Part shown: in pieces, positions 56,583-64,000 of the stretch | Layout: each line of letters opens with the position of its first letter | Numbering within the stretch: position 1 is the stretch's first letter | Assembly: GCF_009728145.1 (NCBI RefSeq) | Contig: NZ_WOCA01000020.1 | Location: 1 to 64,000, forward strand | Length of the DNA: 64,000 bases | Reading direction: 5' to 3' | DNA from: Ornithinibacillus caprae | Lineage (GTDB): Bacteria; Bacillota; Bacilli; Bacillales; Amphibacillaceae | The notes under the pieces: generated by a model | Told to the model about the DNA's origin: nothing | Databases searched by the model: none | Seen by the model: only the letters and a program-made list of their open reading frames with translations | Made by a program: the position numbers and the translations under genes

Positions 56583-56612
56583 ACTAGACCGTTATTTTAA
56601 GTCTAGTTTTTT
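56583..56612 (+). terminator. Terminator of the Fur-controlled operon
   Basis: ACTAGAC...GTCTAGT followed by TTTTTTT, 18 bases after the flavodoxin stop. Confidence 0.85.
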
Positions 56613-56733
56613 TATTCTACGAAGTTAATTTTCTACTTTTCGAAAAATGACGAGGCTTGCTTAAATTCAACTTAATTAAGAGTTTTTTTAGCTCTTTGAT
56701 TTAATCTAGAAGTCTCAGACCCAATTACTCTAA

Positions 56734-56774
56734 AACAGCCGAAACCCTTATCATATAATAGGATCTCGGCTGTT
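56734..56774 (-). terminator. Terminator of the patatin gene
   Basis: AACAGCCGA...TCGGCTGTT arms, downstream of the leftward gene ending at 56813. Confidence 0.65.
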
Positions 56775-56812
56775 CACTTCATCCATCAATGCTTTTTTTA
56801 TCCATTTAGAAT

Positions 56813-57673
56813 TCATTGGTTATTTATAGATAAAAATTCCCTTAACGGCTCTACAACTTTTTTTACATCTTCCATACCCTGTTGATATAACGCAGTTAGT
56901 TTTTCTTTATCTCTTTCTATACGCCCTACTTCTACTTTTTCTGAAGGACGAATGACAAATACATTCCCCTTCTTCTCTTCCTCATAAATGTATTTCAGAG
57001 TTTCATTGTAAACAGTATGACGTTTTTCTAATGCTTTTACCAAACCTGGATATTTTTTATACTTTTTTCGGAAGTACCAACCGAATGATTGAGGTTCTTT
57101 AACATAACCCTTGTCTCTTGTTAAAATTACCACGTTCTTCCGATTACCATCTTTTTCTGATTGTTTAATTGGAATCGGGTCAGATATTCCTCCGTCCAAC
57201 AAGATCCGGTTATCAAAATGTACAACAGGGGCAATTAATGGTAATGAACTCGATGCTCGAACGATCGTGAGTACGTCTTTTGCATAATCTTTTCTTTTGT
57301 AAAATATAGGCTCTCCAGATATGCAATCTGTGACTCCAACCACAAACTCTTCTTTGGCATTATAAAAAGCATCGAAATCAAATGGTTCTAATTCATTCGG
57401 CAATCTATCGAACAAAAAATCCATGCCAAAAAGCTGCCTTTTCTTAATAAAATTCCGAAATGATAAATATTCGGGATGATCAATGTAATCAATATTAACC
57501 GCTCGATTTCTATCCATTTGACGAGAAACATAGGAAGAACCATTACAGGCACCGGCAGATACACCTATGATATAAGGTAAGTAAATCCCCTGCTCCATTA
57601 AATATCGTAGAGCTCCTGCTGTATAGACTCCTCTACTTCCTCCACCTTCTAGTACTAGTCCTGTATTTTTCAT
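56813..57673 (-). CDS. Patatin-like phospholipase
   Basis: About 286 residues. It has the glycine-rich oxyanion loop LEGGGSRGVYTAGALRYL (about 7-24), the nucleophile GVSAGACNGSSY (Ser about 39) and the catalytic Asp in LLDGGISDPIPI (about 161). This is the bacterial patatin/RssA type, a Ser-Asp dyad lipid acyl hydrolase. AAGGAGATCAT precedes the ATG at 57673. It has no signal peptide, so it acts in the cytoplasm or at the inner membrane. It is a single gene. Confidence 0.87.
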   Translation of the reverse strand: MKNTGLVLEGGGSRGVYTAGALRYLMEQGIYLPYIIGVSAGACNGSSYVSRQMDRNRAVNIDYIDHPEYLSFRNFIKKRQLFGMDFLFDRLPNELEPFDFDAFYNAKEEFVVGVTDCISGEPIFYKRKDYAKDVLTIVRASSSLPLIAPVVHFDNRILLDGGISDPIPIKQSEKDGNRKNVVILTRDKGYVKEPQSFGWYFRKKYKKYPGLVKALEKRHTVYNETLKYIYEEEKKGNVFVIRPSEKVEVGRIERDKEKLTALYQQGMEDVKKVVEPLREFLSINNQ

Positions 57674-57756
57674 ATGATCTCCTTTTATTGTTATTTGTTT
57701 ATAAAATAAGCACTTCAAACCTCAAGTAAAAAAGAGCGCCCTATTTAGACTAGAAA

Positions 57757-57797
57757 AAAGTTCCATTCATTATTATAAATCGAAAGAATGGAACTTT
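57757..57797 (-). terminator. Terminator of the second DinB gene
   Basis: AAAGTTCCATTC and GAATGGAACTTT, 12-base arms; the minus-strand RNA ends in a T-run. Confidence 0.75.
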
Positions 57798-57916
57798 CTA
57801 ATTAAGAGCACTCGCATAGCACAGCATTTTAATATGGACATAAGAAACTTAGGGTTAATTCCGATATCACCACTGACATTATGTTATCTGTATAGTTACC
57901 CGTTGATTATGCTTTT

Positions 57917-58378
57917 TCATTCTATAAAAGTAATAATTCGTTTCATTTCCTCAATCTTTCCTATATGAAGAGCTTCATGTAAGACGGAAAATCCAGCACA
58001 ATCTTCAACGGTTTGAAACCCATGTTTTGGTTCTGTAAGGGTTTCATTTAGTTGTGTATTTGAAATTTGCTTTATATAGTCTAACTGTTTCTCTAGATCT
58101 GTAATGAGCTGCGTGATTATTGGTTCACGACCATTCCAATTGTCAGGAGTCGTTCCTGTACCAAATAATTCGAGATAGTCTACCGGTAAATGGTTTAGTT
58201 TATAAGGCAAATCAAATAAAAAATATTCTGTGGATGATAAGATATGTCCAACTTGCCAAAGTATATTATTTCGAAATCCTTTTGGTCTTGTATGTACAAT
58301 GTCTTCAGGAACGGATTTTGCAACTTCAATCGTCCAACCTCTTACCTGTTCAAACTGTTTAAAAATAATTTCACTCAT
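57917..58378 (-). CDS. DinB-superfamily protein (second copy in window)
   Basis: 153 residues. It has the DinB_2 pattern: FRNNILWQVGHILSSTEYFLF (about 36-56) with the first His, and FSVLHEALHIGKIEEMKRII (about 128-147) with the last two. AGGGAATTGAACA precedes the ATG. Likely a metal-dependent bacillithiol-linked transferase or detoxification protein, as in YfiT/DinB relatives. It is only distantly similar to 475-972. It is a single gene. Confidence 0.82.
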   Translation of the reverse strand: MSEIIFKQFEQVRGWTIEVAKSVPEDIVHTRPKGFRNNILWQVGHILSSTEYFLFDLPYKLNHLPVDYLELFGTGTTPDNWNGREPIITQLITDLEKQLDYIKQISNTQLNETLTEPKHGFQTVEDCAGFSVLHEALHIGKIEEMKRIITFIE

Positions 58379-58882
58379 TGTTCAATTCCCTCCCATTCGG
58401 CATCTTTCCATTCTGTTCTCCATAAGGTAATAAATGGTTTGAATCTCTTTTTTATCATATCATGCAAAGATGTAGTAAATTTCTTATAAATTGCTCATTT
58501 GCAGGATTAACATAATGTTTTATCCAAAAAGGCAAAGATATGAGCAAGGGTTAATCTTCACTTTTATAAGAATTAACACTTTACGGAGGTAAGGGCCATT
58601 TCCCAATACATAGGTATACACAATCTGCATATCGAAAAAAGTTTTCAGTTATTTTTACAATAGATTCAAACTTTTTTAATAGAAAAATGATAGCCTTTTA
58701 CTAGAATCATAAATTAAAAGGAGAAAGGTCAAGGTGAAAAGGTTATCAGTTCTATAAATTTCAGACCTAAACTCAACGAAATAATGAATCACAAGAAAGT
58801 GCTGTTTATACTAAAAACCCCGCTTCGGAGTTGTCTATCCTCACGAAACCGGGGCCAAAATCAGGAATATTAATAACTAGAA
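58379..58882. other. Gene-free stretch upstream of the TPR gene's terminator
   Basis: About 500 bases without a convincing gene. Bases 58812-58856 hold a terminator for the TPR gene (CCCCG...CGGGG with TTTTT on the minus strand). A GGAGGTAAGGGCC site at 58585-58597 faces an ATT codon and a 21-codon frame; no gene is claimed. The remainder is AT-rich, and the DinB gene's promoter presumably lies at its left end. Confidence 0.5.
58812..58856 (-). terminator. Terminator of the TPR protein gene
   Basis: On the minus strand CCCCGGTTTCG...CGAAGCGGGG followed by TTTTT, 26 bases after the stop at 58883. Confidence 0.8.
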
Positions 58883-60979
58883 TCAACCTACCCCATTCAC
58901 CAACTCATACTGACGAAGCTTTAACTCAAACAACGTAAGAGGATCACGATAAATTTCAGGTCTCTCTCGCATCGTATCTAGGGAATCTTTATGTTTTTCA
59001 ATATCCCCCTGCACTTCCTCACTTACCATATTAAGCACTTCAAGTGAGTTTGAGAAAAATTTACTTACATCCCATTCTATCGATCCCTCAAATAATTCTA
59101 GTTGTTGGATGAATGGACTTATTAATTCCTGTGTTATTTGACTATAATCTTCATTTTCAATGTAATTTTTATATTTATAATGAAGTTTTTCTTTATTTTT
59201 TGACATCGAACCTAACAGTTTTCCTGCACCTTTTAACAACAATTGAGAAGGGTTATTACGTAACAAGATATTTGCTTTATCAAGATGTACCATTCCCCTT
59301 GCTAATCGTTCCATATCTCTCTGCCAATCATCTAATATCTTAAAGTCACCTTCCAATACAATCTTCTCTTCTCCATATTGATGATTAAAACTTTCACTCA
59401 TTTCGTTAATTTTAATTTGGCTGTCGTTGAATTCTCTCTCGGAATCTTCAATCCATTCCTGAACCGCATTTTTAAAATCATGTAGTGCAGTTTTTTCCAT
59501 GTAATTAGCAATCTGCCTATTCATTTCATCGTTAATCTCAACATGGAGTTTAGCAAAATCACTGTCTTCATGAACCATTTCAGAACAATTTCGAAGTAGT
59601 TCCGGAAGCTTGCTCATCATATTCTGAACTATATCATTTTTTAGCTGACTGAATGAATTTGTAATCACTTCCGCTTCTTCTTTTTCCATATCTCCCAACT
59701 GATGATGTATATCATTCAGTTTTGCAAGCAGCTCTTCGTTCCAGTTAATTTTTTCAATAATGCCGTTTTCCACTTCTACCCGTTTTTCAATCAGAAACTC
59801 AATGGAAGTTTTAATAATAGACCGGATTTTAGAAGGACTTGCTACTTCTATGTTGTACCCCTCTAGCATAGGCTTAATAAAGTCAGATAAATCATCTAAC
59901 AAGCCTTCTTTCTCCGCCCATGTCTGAATAGATTCAAATAGTTCCATTCCTACTTGTCTACCGTTTTGATGAGCATTTGAATTTTCAAAATGGTACTCTG
60001 CTTCACTAACCACAGTTTCATCTAGTTCTGATGGAAAAAGCTCATCCCAAGCAAGTATGGCAGTTGAAGATATTAAAGTATCTGAAACAGATGAAATTTC
60101 CAACCAATTGGTTAAATGGCTTTGTATTAGCTTCGAGATGTCCCTTATTAAAAACCTTCCGCTAATTAATTCAAAATAAGATACTTTAAATAAGTTCGGC
60201 AGTTTCTTCCACATATAGGATTCTTCAAAATCATTATTCAAAATAAGTTGGTTGATCTCTTCTAGCCACTGAATATAAAAGTCACTTTGTTTATAGCTGT
60301 TCCACAATACTTCAGAAAGGCTTTCAAATCGATATTTATCAATTTGTAATAAAGTCACTAACACTTCATGAAAATAATTTGGTTCAAGGTTTGTTGTGTG
60401 ACCTTGCTCCGCATACCCTTCTACAACCTCAAACCATGAGAGTGACTTTGTTCGGATTGCTTCATTTACTGCAAGTTCAACCGCGTTATCCCAATCCTTG
60501 AAGTTCTCAAAGAAGGTTTTAGCTATTTCCGTTACACAGGAATAATCTGGGTCTAATTTAATCGCATTTTTAATTGCATCAACAGCATTTTCGTGTCTAC
60601 TTTGTTGTATGTATAGAGAAAACAGCTGCAGGAGGACTTCCGCCTTCAATGCAACCGATTGGGTATTTACTTCCTTGTAGAATTTTTCTGCATCCTCCAA
60701 TAACCCCATTTCAAAATGGGCATCCGCTATATTCTTTTGTGCCCATGGAATTAACTGATCATCTAAGGGGTTTCCCCATTTATAAATAGCTGCTTCATAA
60801 TCCTCATTTAAGAAATATACTTCCCCTTGTGCATAGCGAATAGAGGATAAATTCGGCCGTTGCTTCTTCATTTCCTCCATGTACATTTCACCCAATATTT
60901 TAATTGGGTGCTCTTTTTCGTGCTCATCTATTATAGTTTGATAATAGGATTTATTAATTAGTGCATTCTCAGTTGTCAC
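58883..60979 (-). CDS. Tetratricopeptide-repeat protein with long helical C-terminus
   Basis: 698 residues. TPR-like repeats cover about 40-180 (SIRYAQGEVYFLNEDYEAAI, AQKNIADAHFEMGLLEDAEK, HENAVDAIKNAIKLDPDYSC). The rest is predominantly alpha-helical with probable coiled coil (about 400-560, KLNDIHHQLGDMEKEEAEV...) and a short glycine segment LLLKGAGKLLGSMSKNKEK (about 592-610). No P-loop or other nucleotide motif is visible, although the helical C-terminal part looks like stalk regions of TPR-dynamin-like proteins. It starts at GTG with GGGGGATTATC upstream. It is a single gene. The function is unknown. Confidence 0.7.
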   Translation of the reverse strand: MTTENALINKSYYQTIIDEHEKEHPIKILGEMYMEEMKKQRPNLSSIRYAQGEVYFLNEDYEAAIYKWGNPLDDQLIPWAQKNIADAHFEMGLLEDAEKFYKEVNTQSVALKAEVLLQLFSLYIQQSRHENAVDAIKNAIKLDPDYSCVTEIAKTFFENFKDWDNAVELAVNEAIRTKSLSWFEVVEGYAEQGHTTNLEPNYFHEVLVTLLQIDKYRFESLSEVLWNSYKQSDFYIQWLEEINQLILNNDFEESYMWKKLPNLFKVSYFELISGRFLIRDISKLIQSHLTNWLEISSVSDTLISSTAILAWDELFPSELDETVVSEAEYHFENSNAHQNGRQVGMELFESIQTWAEKEGLLDDLSDFIKPMLEGYNIEVASPSKIRSIIKTSIEFLIEKRVEVENGIIEKINWNEELLAKLNDIHHQLGDMEKEEAEVITNSFSQLKNDIVQNMMSKLPELLRNCSEMVHEDSDFAKLHVEINDEMNRQIANYMEKTALHDFKNAVQEWIEDSEREFNDSQIKINEMSESFNHQYGEEKIVLEGDFKILDDWQRDMERLARGMVHLDKANILLRNNPSQLLLKGAGKLLGSMSKNKEKLHYKYKNYIENEDYSQITQELISPFIQQLELFEGSIEWDVSKFFSNSLEVLNMVSEEVQGDIEKHKDSLDTMRERPEIYRDPLTLFELKLRQYELVNGVG

Positions 60980-61233
60980 GATAATCCCCCACTTGTTAAT
61001 TTAATTTGTACTCGCGGTTCCAATCTACCAAACAACCAATTTATCTATATAAATTATTGTTAATGTCATTCACTATCTTCTTAAAAATAGTGACAAGTAA
61101 ATAAAGTTCACCATTACTATATTCGAAATAACTCACCTGGTTTATGGGGATAGAGTCATGATTCCTTTTATCATTCATAATAGATTGATATGATAGAATG
61201 GTTCTAGTATTTTAAAACTGGACGGTGCTAGCA

Positions 61234-61944
61234 TTGGAAAATAGAAAATTAAAAGAGATAGATTTATACGAACCAATTAATAAGTATTTTAAGCGAAAAG
61301 GCTACGAAGTTTATGGGGAAGTGAAAGACTGTGATGTTGCAGTTATGAAAGACGACCTTTTAATTATTGTTGAATTAAAATTGAACTTAAGTGTGGATTT
61401 GCTTATTCAAGCAACAAAAAGACAACGGTTGTCCGAGCATGTATATATTGCTATCCCCAAACCGAAAAAGCACAACCCTCGTTCTAAAAAATGGAGGGAT
61501 ACTTGTCACTTACTACGAAGATTAGAGTTAGGACTTATTCTTGTTTCGTGTACAGAAAAGCGAAAAAGAGTAGAAGTTGTCATAGAACCAACACCTTTTC
61601 ACCGTCCAATCAGCATGGGGAAAGCCAAATATCTCAGGCAAGCAATAATAAAAGAAATCAATGGGCGAAGTGCAGACTATAATATTGGTGGTTCTAGTAG
61701 AAAACAGATTATGACAGCGTACCGAGAAAATTGCGTCCAAATTGCTTGTTACCTTGAAGAACATGGTGAACTATCACCAAAGGCATTATTACAAATGGGA
61801 ACGGGCAAGAAAACACAATCTATCTTAAGTAAAAACTATTACGGGTGGTACGTTCGAGTTCGAAGAGGCATCTATACAATCAGTGAAAAAGGGAGACAAG
61901 AAATAAAGGAATACCCTAAGCTTGTAGCGTATTATCGTAAGTGA
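61234..61944 (+). CDS. DUF2161 protein, putative PD-(D/E)XK phosphodiesterase
   Basis: About 236 residues. The N-terminal part (to about 70) has GYEVYGEVKDCDVAVMKDD and LLIIVELKLNLSVDLL, giving the D...E-X-K order of a PD-(D/E)XK nuclease core. A basic region with KKHNPRSKKWRDTCHLLRR follows. The C-terminal third (ISMGKAKYLRQ, YRENCVQIACYLEEHGELSP, RVRRGIYTISEKGRQEI) looks like a winged helix. The family is called a putative phosphodiesterase; nuclease activity is unproven. TTG at 61234 is favoured over GTG 61225 because GGTG lies six bases upstream. Confidence 0.72.
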   Translation: MENRKLKEIDLYEPINKYFKRKGYEVYGEVKDCDVAVMKDDLLIIVELKLNLSVDLLIQATKRQRLSEHVYIAIPKPKKHNPRSKKWRDTCHLLRRLELGLILVSCTEKRKRVEVVIEPTPFHRPISMGKAKYLRQAIIKEINGRSADYNIGGSSRKQIMTAYRENCVQIACYLEEHGELSPKALLQMGTGKKTQSILSKNYYGWYVRVRRGIYTISEKGRQEIKEYPKLVAYYRK

Positions 61945-62046
61945 AGCACAGGGGGCTGTTCTTTTTCTTTCTTCCAAATGAAAATCAATATTTTGGGTTC
62001 AGTTCCCCGCCTCACTAGTACTTTAGTTCAGCGGGGATCCGCCCCT

Positions 62047-62541
62047 TTACATTGGAACTGGGATAATGAGTTGATAACCAGGGTAAATGACATCAGGGGC
62101 TAACCCTGGACGATTACGATTTGCTTCAAATAATGTTGATGTAGATATACCAAATCGTTGTGCGATATTAGCAAACGTATCTCCTGGTTCAACTAGATAA
62201 ATCAGAGCAGGAACTTGAAGAACCTGATTTTGATAAATGAGGTTTGGATTTGTGATGTGAGGGTTTATTCCTAGAATTGAATCGACACTAGTTGCGTATC
62301 GATTGGCTATCTCATATAGTGCTTCTCCAGTGCTAACAATATGATTCACTTGTCTGTTGCCTGGGGTTGTTATAACTAATATTTGCCCAGGAAAGATGAG
62401 ATACGGATCTGTAACAGGAGGGTATATAGCATTGGCTTCCACTAATAGAGGAACAGTCCCCCCTATGTTTGATGCTATAGAATACAAAGTATCTCCTGGT
62501 TTCACTGTATAAATAAAAGAATTCCCATCAACTATAGGCAT
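62047..62541 (-). CDS. LysM-domain protein, three repeats
   Basis: About 164 residues made of three LysM modules in a row: FIYTVKPGDTLYSIASNIGG (about 9), HIVSTGEALYEIANRYATSV (about 68) and YLVEPGDTFANIAQRFGIST (about 114), each closed by a PGQILVI, NQVLQVP or PGYQLIIP strand. LysM repeats bind peptidoglycan or chitin. There is no signal peptide, as in many spore-coat/cortex LysM proteins of Bacillaceae, so a forespore or coat role is plausible. The ATG at 62541 follows GGAGTGATTGTA. Confidence 0.82.
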   Translation of the reverse strand: MPIVDGNSFIYTVKPGDTLYSIASNIGGTVPLLVEANAIYPPVTDPYLIFPGQILVITTPGNRQVNHIVSTGEALYEIANRYATSVDSILGINPHITNPNLIYQNQVLQVPALIYLVEPGDTFANIAQRFGISTSTLFEANRNRPGLAPDVIYPGYQLIIPVPM

Positions 62542-62766
62542 TACAATCACTCCTAAATTCATTTCAATAATCATCGTATTCGCCTACCTATGGATGGGTG
62601 ATGTACTTATCTGAATGTCAGCAAACCATTTGGTTCATTAATCCCCCTCTGATGAAATGATTCTTTTGCTTCTTTCCATATGAAGAAGCATGAGAACCAT
62701 CCCCTATCACTCTTCCCGCTCCACTAGAATACATTGAATAAAAACCCAAATGAAAGGTTGAAGAAA

Positions 62767-63384
62767 ATGCCTGTATCTTTTCCTGTACGCATTGATACAC
62801 TTAAGGTTGACTTTGGTCGAAATAAAAATATTTATTATCCTAGAGTAGATCTACAGAATCAACAGTTAGAACAGTTCATTAATCAACAAATAGTTAACCA
62901 AGCCCAACAGCTAATTAACCAACAGATTGGAAATCTGTCTACTACTGTAGAAGAGATGCTTGGAACGTACGAGATTAAAAACAACCAGCGTGATATTCTT
63001 AGCTTAAGCCAATCCAACTATACGTATCACTACCAAGCAGCCCACGGTATGACATATATGAAGTCATTGACCTTTGATACTAAACAAGGGACGCTTTATA
63101 AACTTAGCGATCTATTTAAACCAGGAAGTAATTATATAAACAGACTCTCCTCCTTCATTCAGCTCCAAATCAAAGAACGAGATATTCAGACCCTAGAGGA
63201 ATTTACAAAAATAAAGCCTGATCAAGACTTTTACATTGCAGATAAAACTTTGGTCATCTATTTTCAACTCTATGAAATCACGCCATACGTCTTTGGTTTC
63301 CCAATGTTTCCGATTTCTGTGTACAATTTACAGGACATCCTTAAAGAAGATGGCCCACTGGGAAGAATGGCCGTTAATAACTAG
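62767..63384 (+). CDS. DUF3298/DUF4163-like protein
   Basis: About 205 residues. It begins MPVSFPVRIDTLKVDFGRNK and contains IYYPRVDLQNQQLEQFINQQ, a Gln/Asn-rich helix, then YHYQAAHGMTYMKSLTFDTK and LYKLSDLFKPGSNYINRL, typical of the RsiV-like DUF3298 (PdaC-type) fold. It ends FPISVYNLQDILKEDGPLG. There is no signal peptide in this reading. ATG 62767 is preferred (AAAGG upstream); TTG 62734 would add 11 residues. It is related to the RsiV lysozyme-sensor ectodomain but lacks a membrane helix, so the function is open. Confidence 0.7.
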   Translation: MPVSFPVRIDTLKVDFGRNKNIYYPRVDLQNQQLEQFINQQIVNQAQQLINQQIGNLSTTVEEMLGTYEIKNNQRDILSLSQSNYTYHYQAAHGMTYMKSLTFDTKQGTLYKLSDLFKPGSNYINRLSSFIQLQIKERDIQTLEEFTKIKPDQDFYIADKTLVIYFQLYEITPYVFGFPMFPISVYNLQDILKEDGPLGRMAVNN

Positions 63385-63428
63385 TGGAAAACGCTGAGAC
63401 TTGTTCTCTATTTCCAATGCTAAAATAA

Positions 63429-63456
63429 AAGGTTTGAGGTAGAAACCTCAAACCTT
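63429..63456. terminator. Bidirectional hairpin
   Basis: AAGGTTTGAGGT agaa ACCTCAAACCTT, perfect 12-base arms between convergent genes. Confidence 0.85.
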
Positions 63457-63491
63457 CAATACTCTGGGAAATTGAATAGCTCACACTAAAA

Positions 63492-64000
63492 TTATGAACT
63501 ATGAGCTTCTATAACCCTATTAATAAATTCGATAATTCCCGCTTCCACTTCATCGCGAATATCTCGGTAATTATGGATTTCATGCCTGTAACCAGAATAT
63601 AGTTTTGTTTTCACACGATGCCCTGTATCAGCTAGCCAGTTTGATACAGCGTATACTCCTTCACCATACAAACCAACTGGATCCTGATCACCAGCAATAT
63701 TATAGACAGGTACCGTAGAAGGAATTTTTTCTGCCCATTCTGTTCCAATAATGGTCTCCATCATTTGCACAAAATAATAAAGCGAACGAATATTAGGAGG
63801 GGATGTAAAATTATTAAACGGGTCATTGGCGTGATCAGCTACAACATCAGGATCGCCACTTATCCAATCATTTGGAGTACGGGAATTATCGATTCGCTCT
63901 GTCATCCAGCCGAGTAAACCTTCCAGATATACAGGATCAACAACCTCCCCATCCCCTTGGTCGATGCGTGCTTTTAATTCTTTGGAAATTTCATTCGCAT
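63492..64000 (-). CDS. Alpha/beta hydrolase, C-terminal part (runs off the right edge)
   Basis: At least 169 residues are visible; the frame is open to base 64000, so the N-terminus and nucleophile lie outside. The catalytic acid is in VYNIAGDQDPVG and the His in GYRHEIHNYRD, the C-terminal half of the S33/monoacylglycerol lipase-like fold. The segment WISGDPDVVADHANDPF is typical of the lid-to-cap region of that group. It resembles the hydrolase at 9193-10062, a second family member rather than a duplicate. Confidence 0.82.
   Translation of the reverse strand, partial: ANEISKELKARIDQGDGEVVDPVYLEGLLGWMTERIDNSRTPNDWISGDPDVVADHANDPFNNFTSPPNIRSLYYFVQMMETIIGTEWAEKIPSTVPVYNIAGDQDPVGLYGEGVYAVSNWLADTGHRVKTKLYSGYRHEIHNYRDIRDEVEAGIIEFINRVIEAHSS

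Noticed and set aside
58585..58665. GGAGGTAAGGGCC facing an ATT and a 21-codon frame, a third possible ATT start
   Set aside because: The peptide matches nothing and ends quickly, so this is too weak to claim a gene.
58726..58762. AAAGGAG followed by GTG AAA AGG TTA TCA GTT CTA TAA
   Set aside because: Seven codons only; could be a decayed gene start, but nothing downstream supports it.
62618..62800. 60-codon open frame opposite the DUF3298 start
   Set aside because: No ribosome binding site, and half of it overlaps a well-supported gene on the other strand.

Overview
The window is chromosomal DNA from a low-GC, endospore-forming Bacillaceae-type Firmicute, most like the halotolerant Oceanobacillus/Virgibacillus group. 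This placement is inferred from strong AGGAGG-type ribosome binding sites with many TTG/GTG starts, T-rich hairpin terminators, a spore germination permease remnant, DinB/YfiT, LysM, DUF4317 and RNase J genes, and sigma-A type promoters. No rRNA, tRNA or CRISPR array was seen. Both edges cut genes: an IS256-type transposase on the left and an alpha/beta hydrolase on the right.

Layout. 1-4.5 kb: the IS256-type end, a DinB protein, a quinone-oxidoreductase-like enzyme and small hypothetical genes. 4.5-9.1 kb: an MMPL/RND exporter, a coiled-coil partner and a divergent TetR regulator; both the exporter and the regulator seem to use AUU/AUA-type starts. 9.2-13.3 kb: a lipase-like hydrolase, a histidine kinase fragment and a VOC-AlkC-TetR operon with an AcrR-like palindrome. 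13.4-24.6 kb: a complete phosphonate system, made of the PhnD-C-E-E importer, the C-P lyase set phnG-H-I-J-K-M-L with a PHP phosphodiesterase, and a divergon-like GntR/UTRA regulator. 25.3-31.3 kb: an aryl-beta-glucoside PTS operon (BglG-type antiterminator, EIIBCA, two 6-phospho-beta-glucosidases) with a readable cre site, promoter, antiterminator-binding RNA and conditional terminator. 31.6-39.1 kb: a phospholipase A2-like miniprotein, an ABC exporter and assorted enzymes. 39.2-45.1 kb: a giant surface protein with three lamin-tail domains and a calcineurin-like phosphoesterase. 45.2-50.8 kb: CoA-disulfide reductase, a lysine riboswitch driving an NhaC-family transporter, a truncated gerAB and DUF4317. 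51-64 kb: SDR/TetR pair, RNase J, acrylyl-CoA-reductase-like enzyme, a Fur-controlled haem-monooxygenase/flavodoxin operon, patatin lipase, a 698-residue TPR protein, a DUF2161 nuclease-like protein, and LysM and DUF3298 proteins.

A theme runs across the window: a dispersed palindrome based on GGGGTCAGGTCCCTTGTCCC (at least seven copies or relatives). Most copies sit just after stop codons. Two copies coincide with genes whose 5' ends are missing (a histidine kinase and gerAB), and the gerAB remnant is bracketed by two nearly identical copies. This repeat-linked gene decay and the paired non-canonical start codons of the MMPL/TetR divergon are the least ordinary signals here. No wholly new multi-gene system could be demonstrated from sequence alone.
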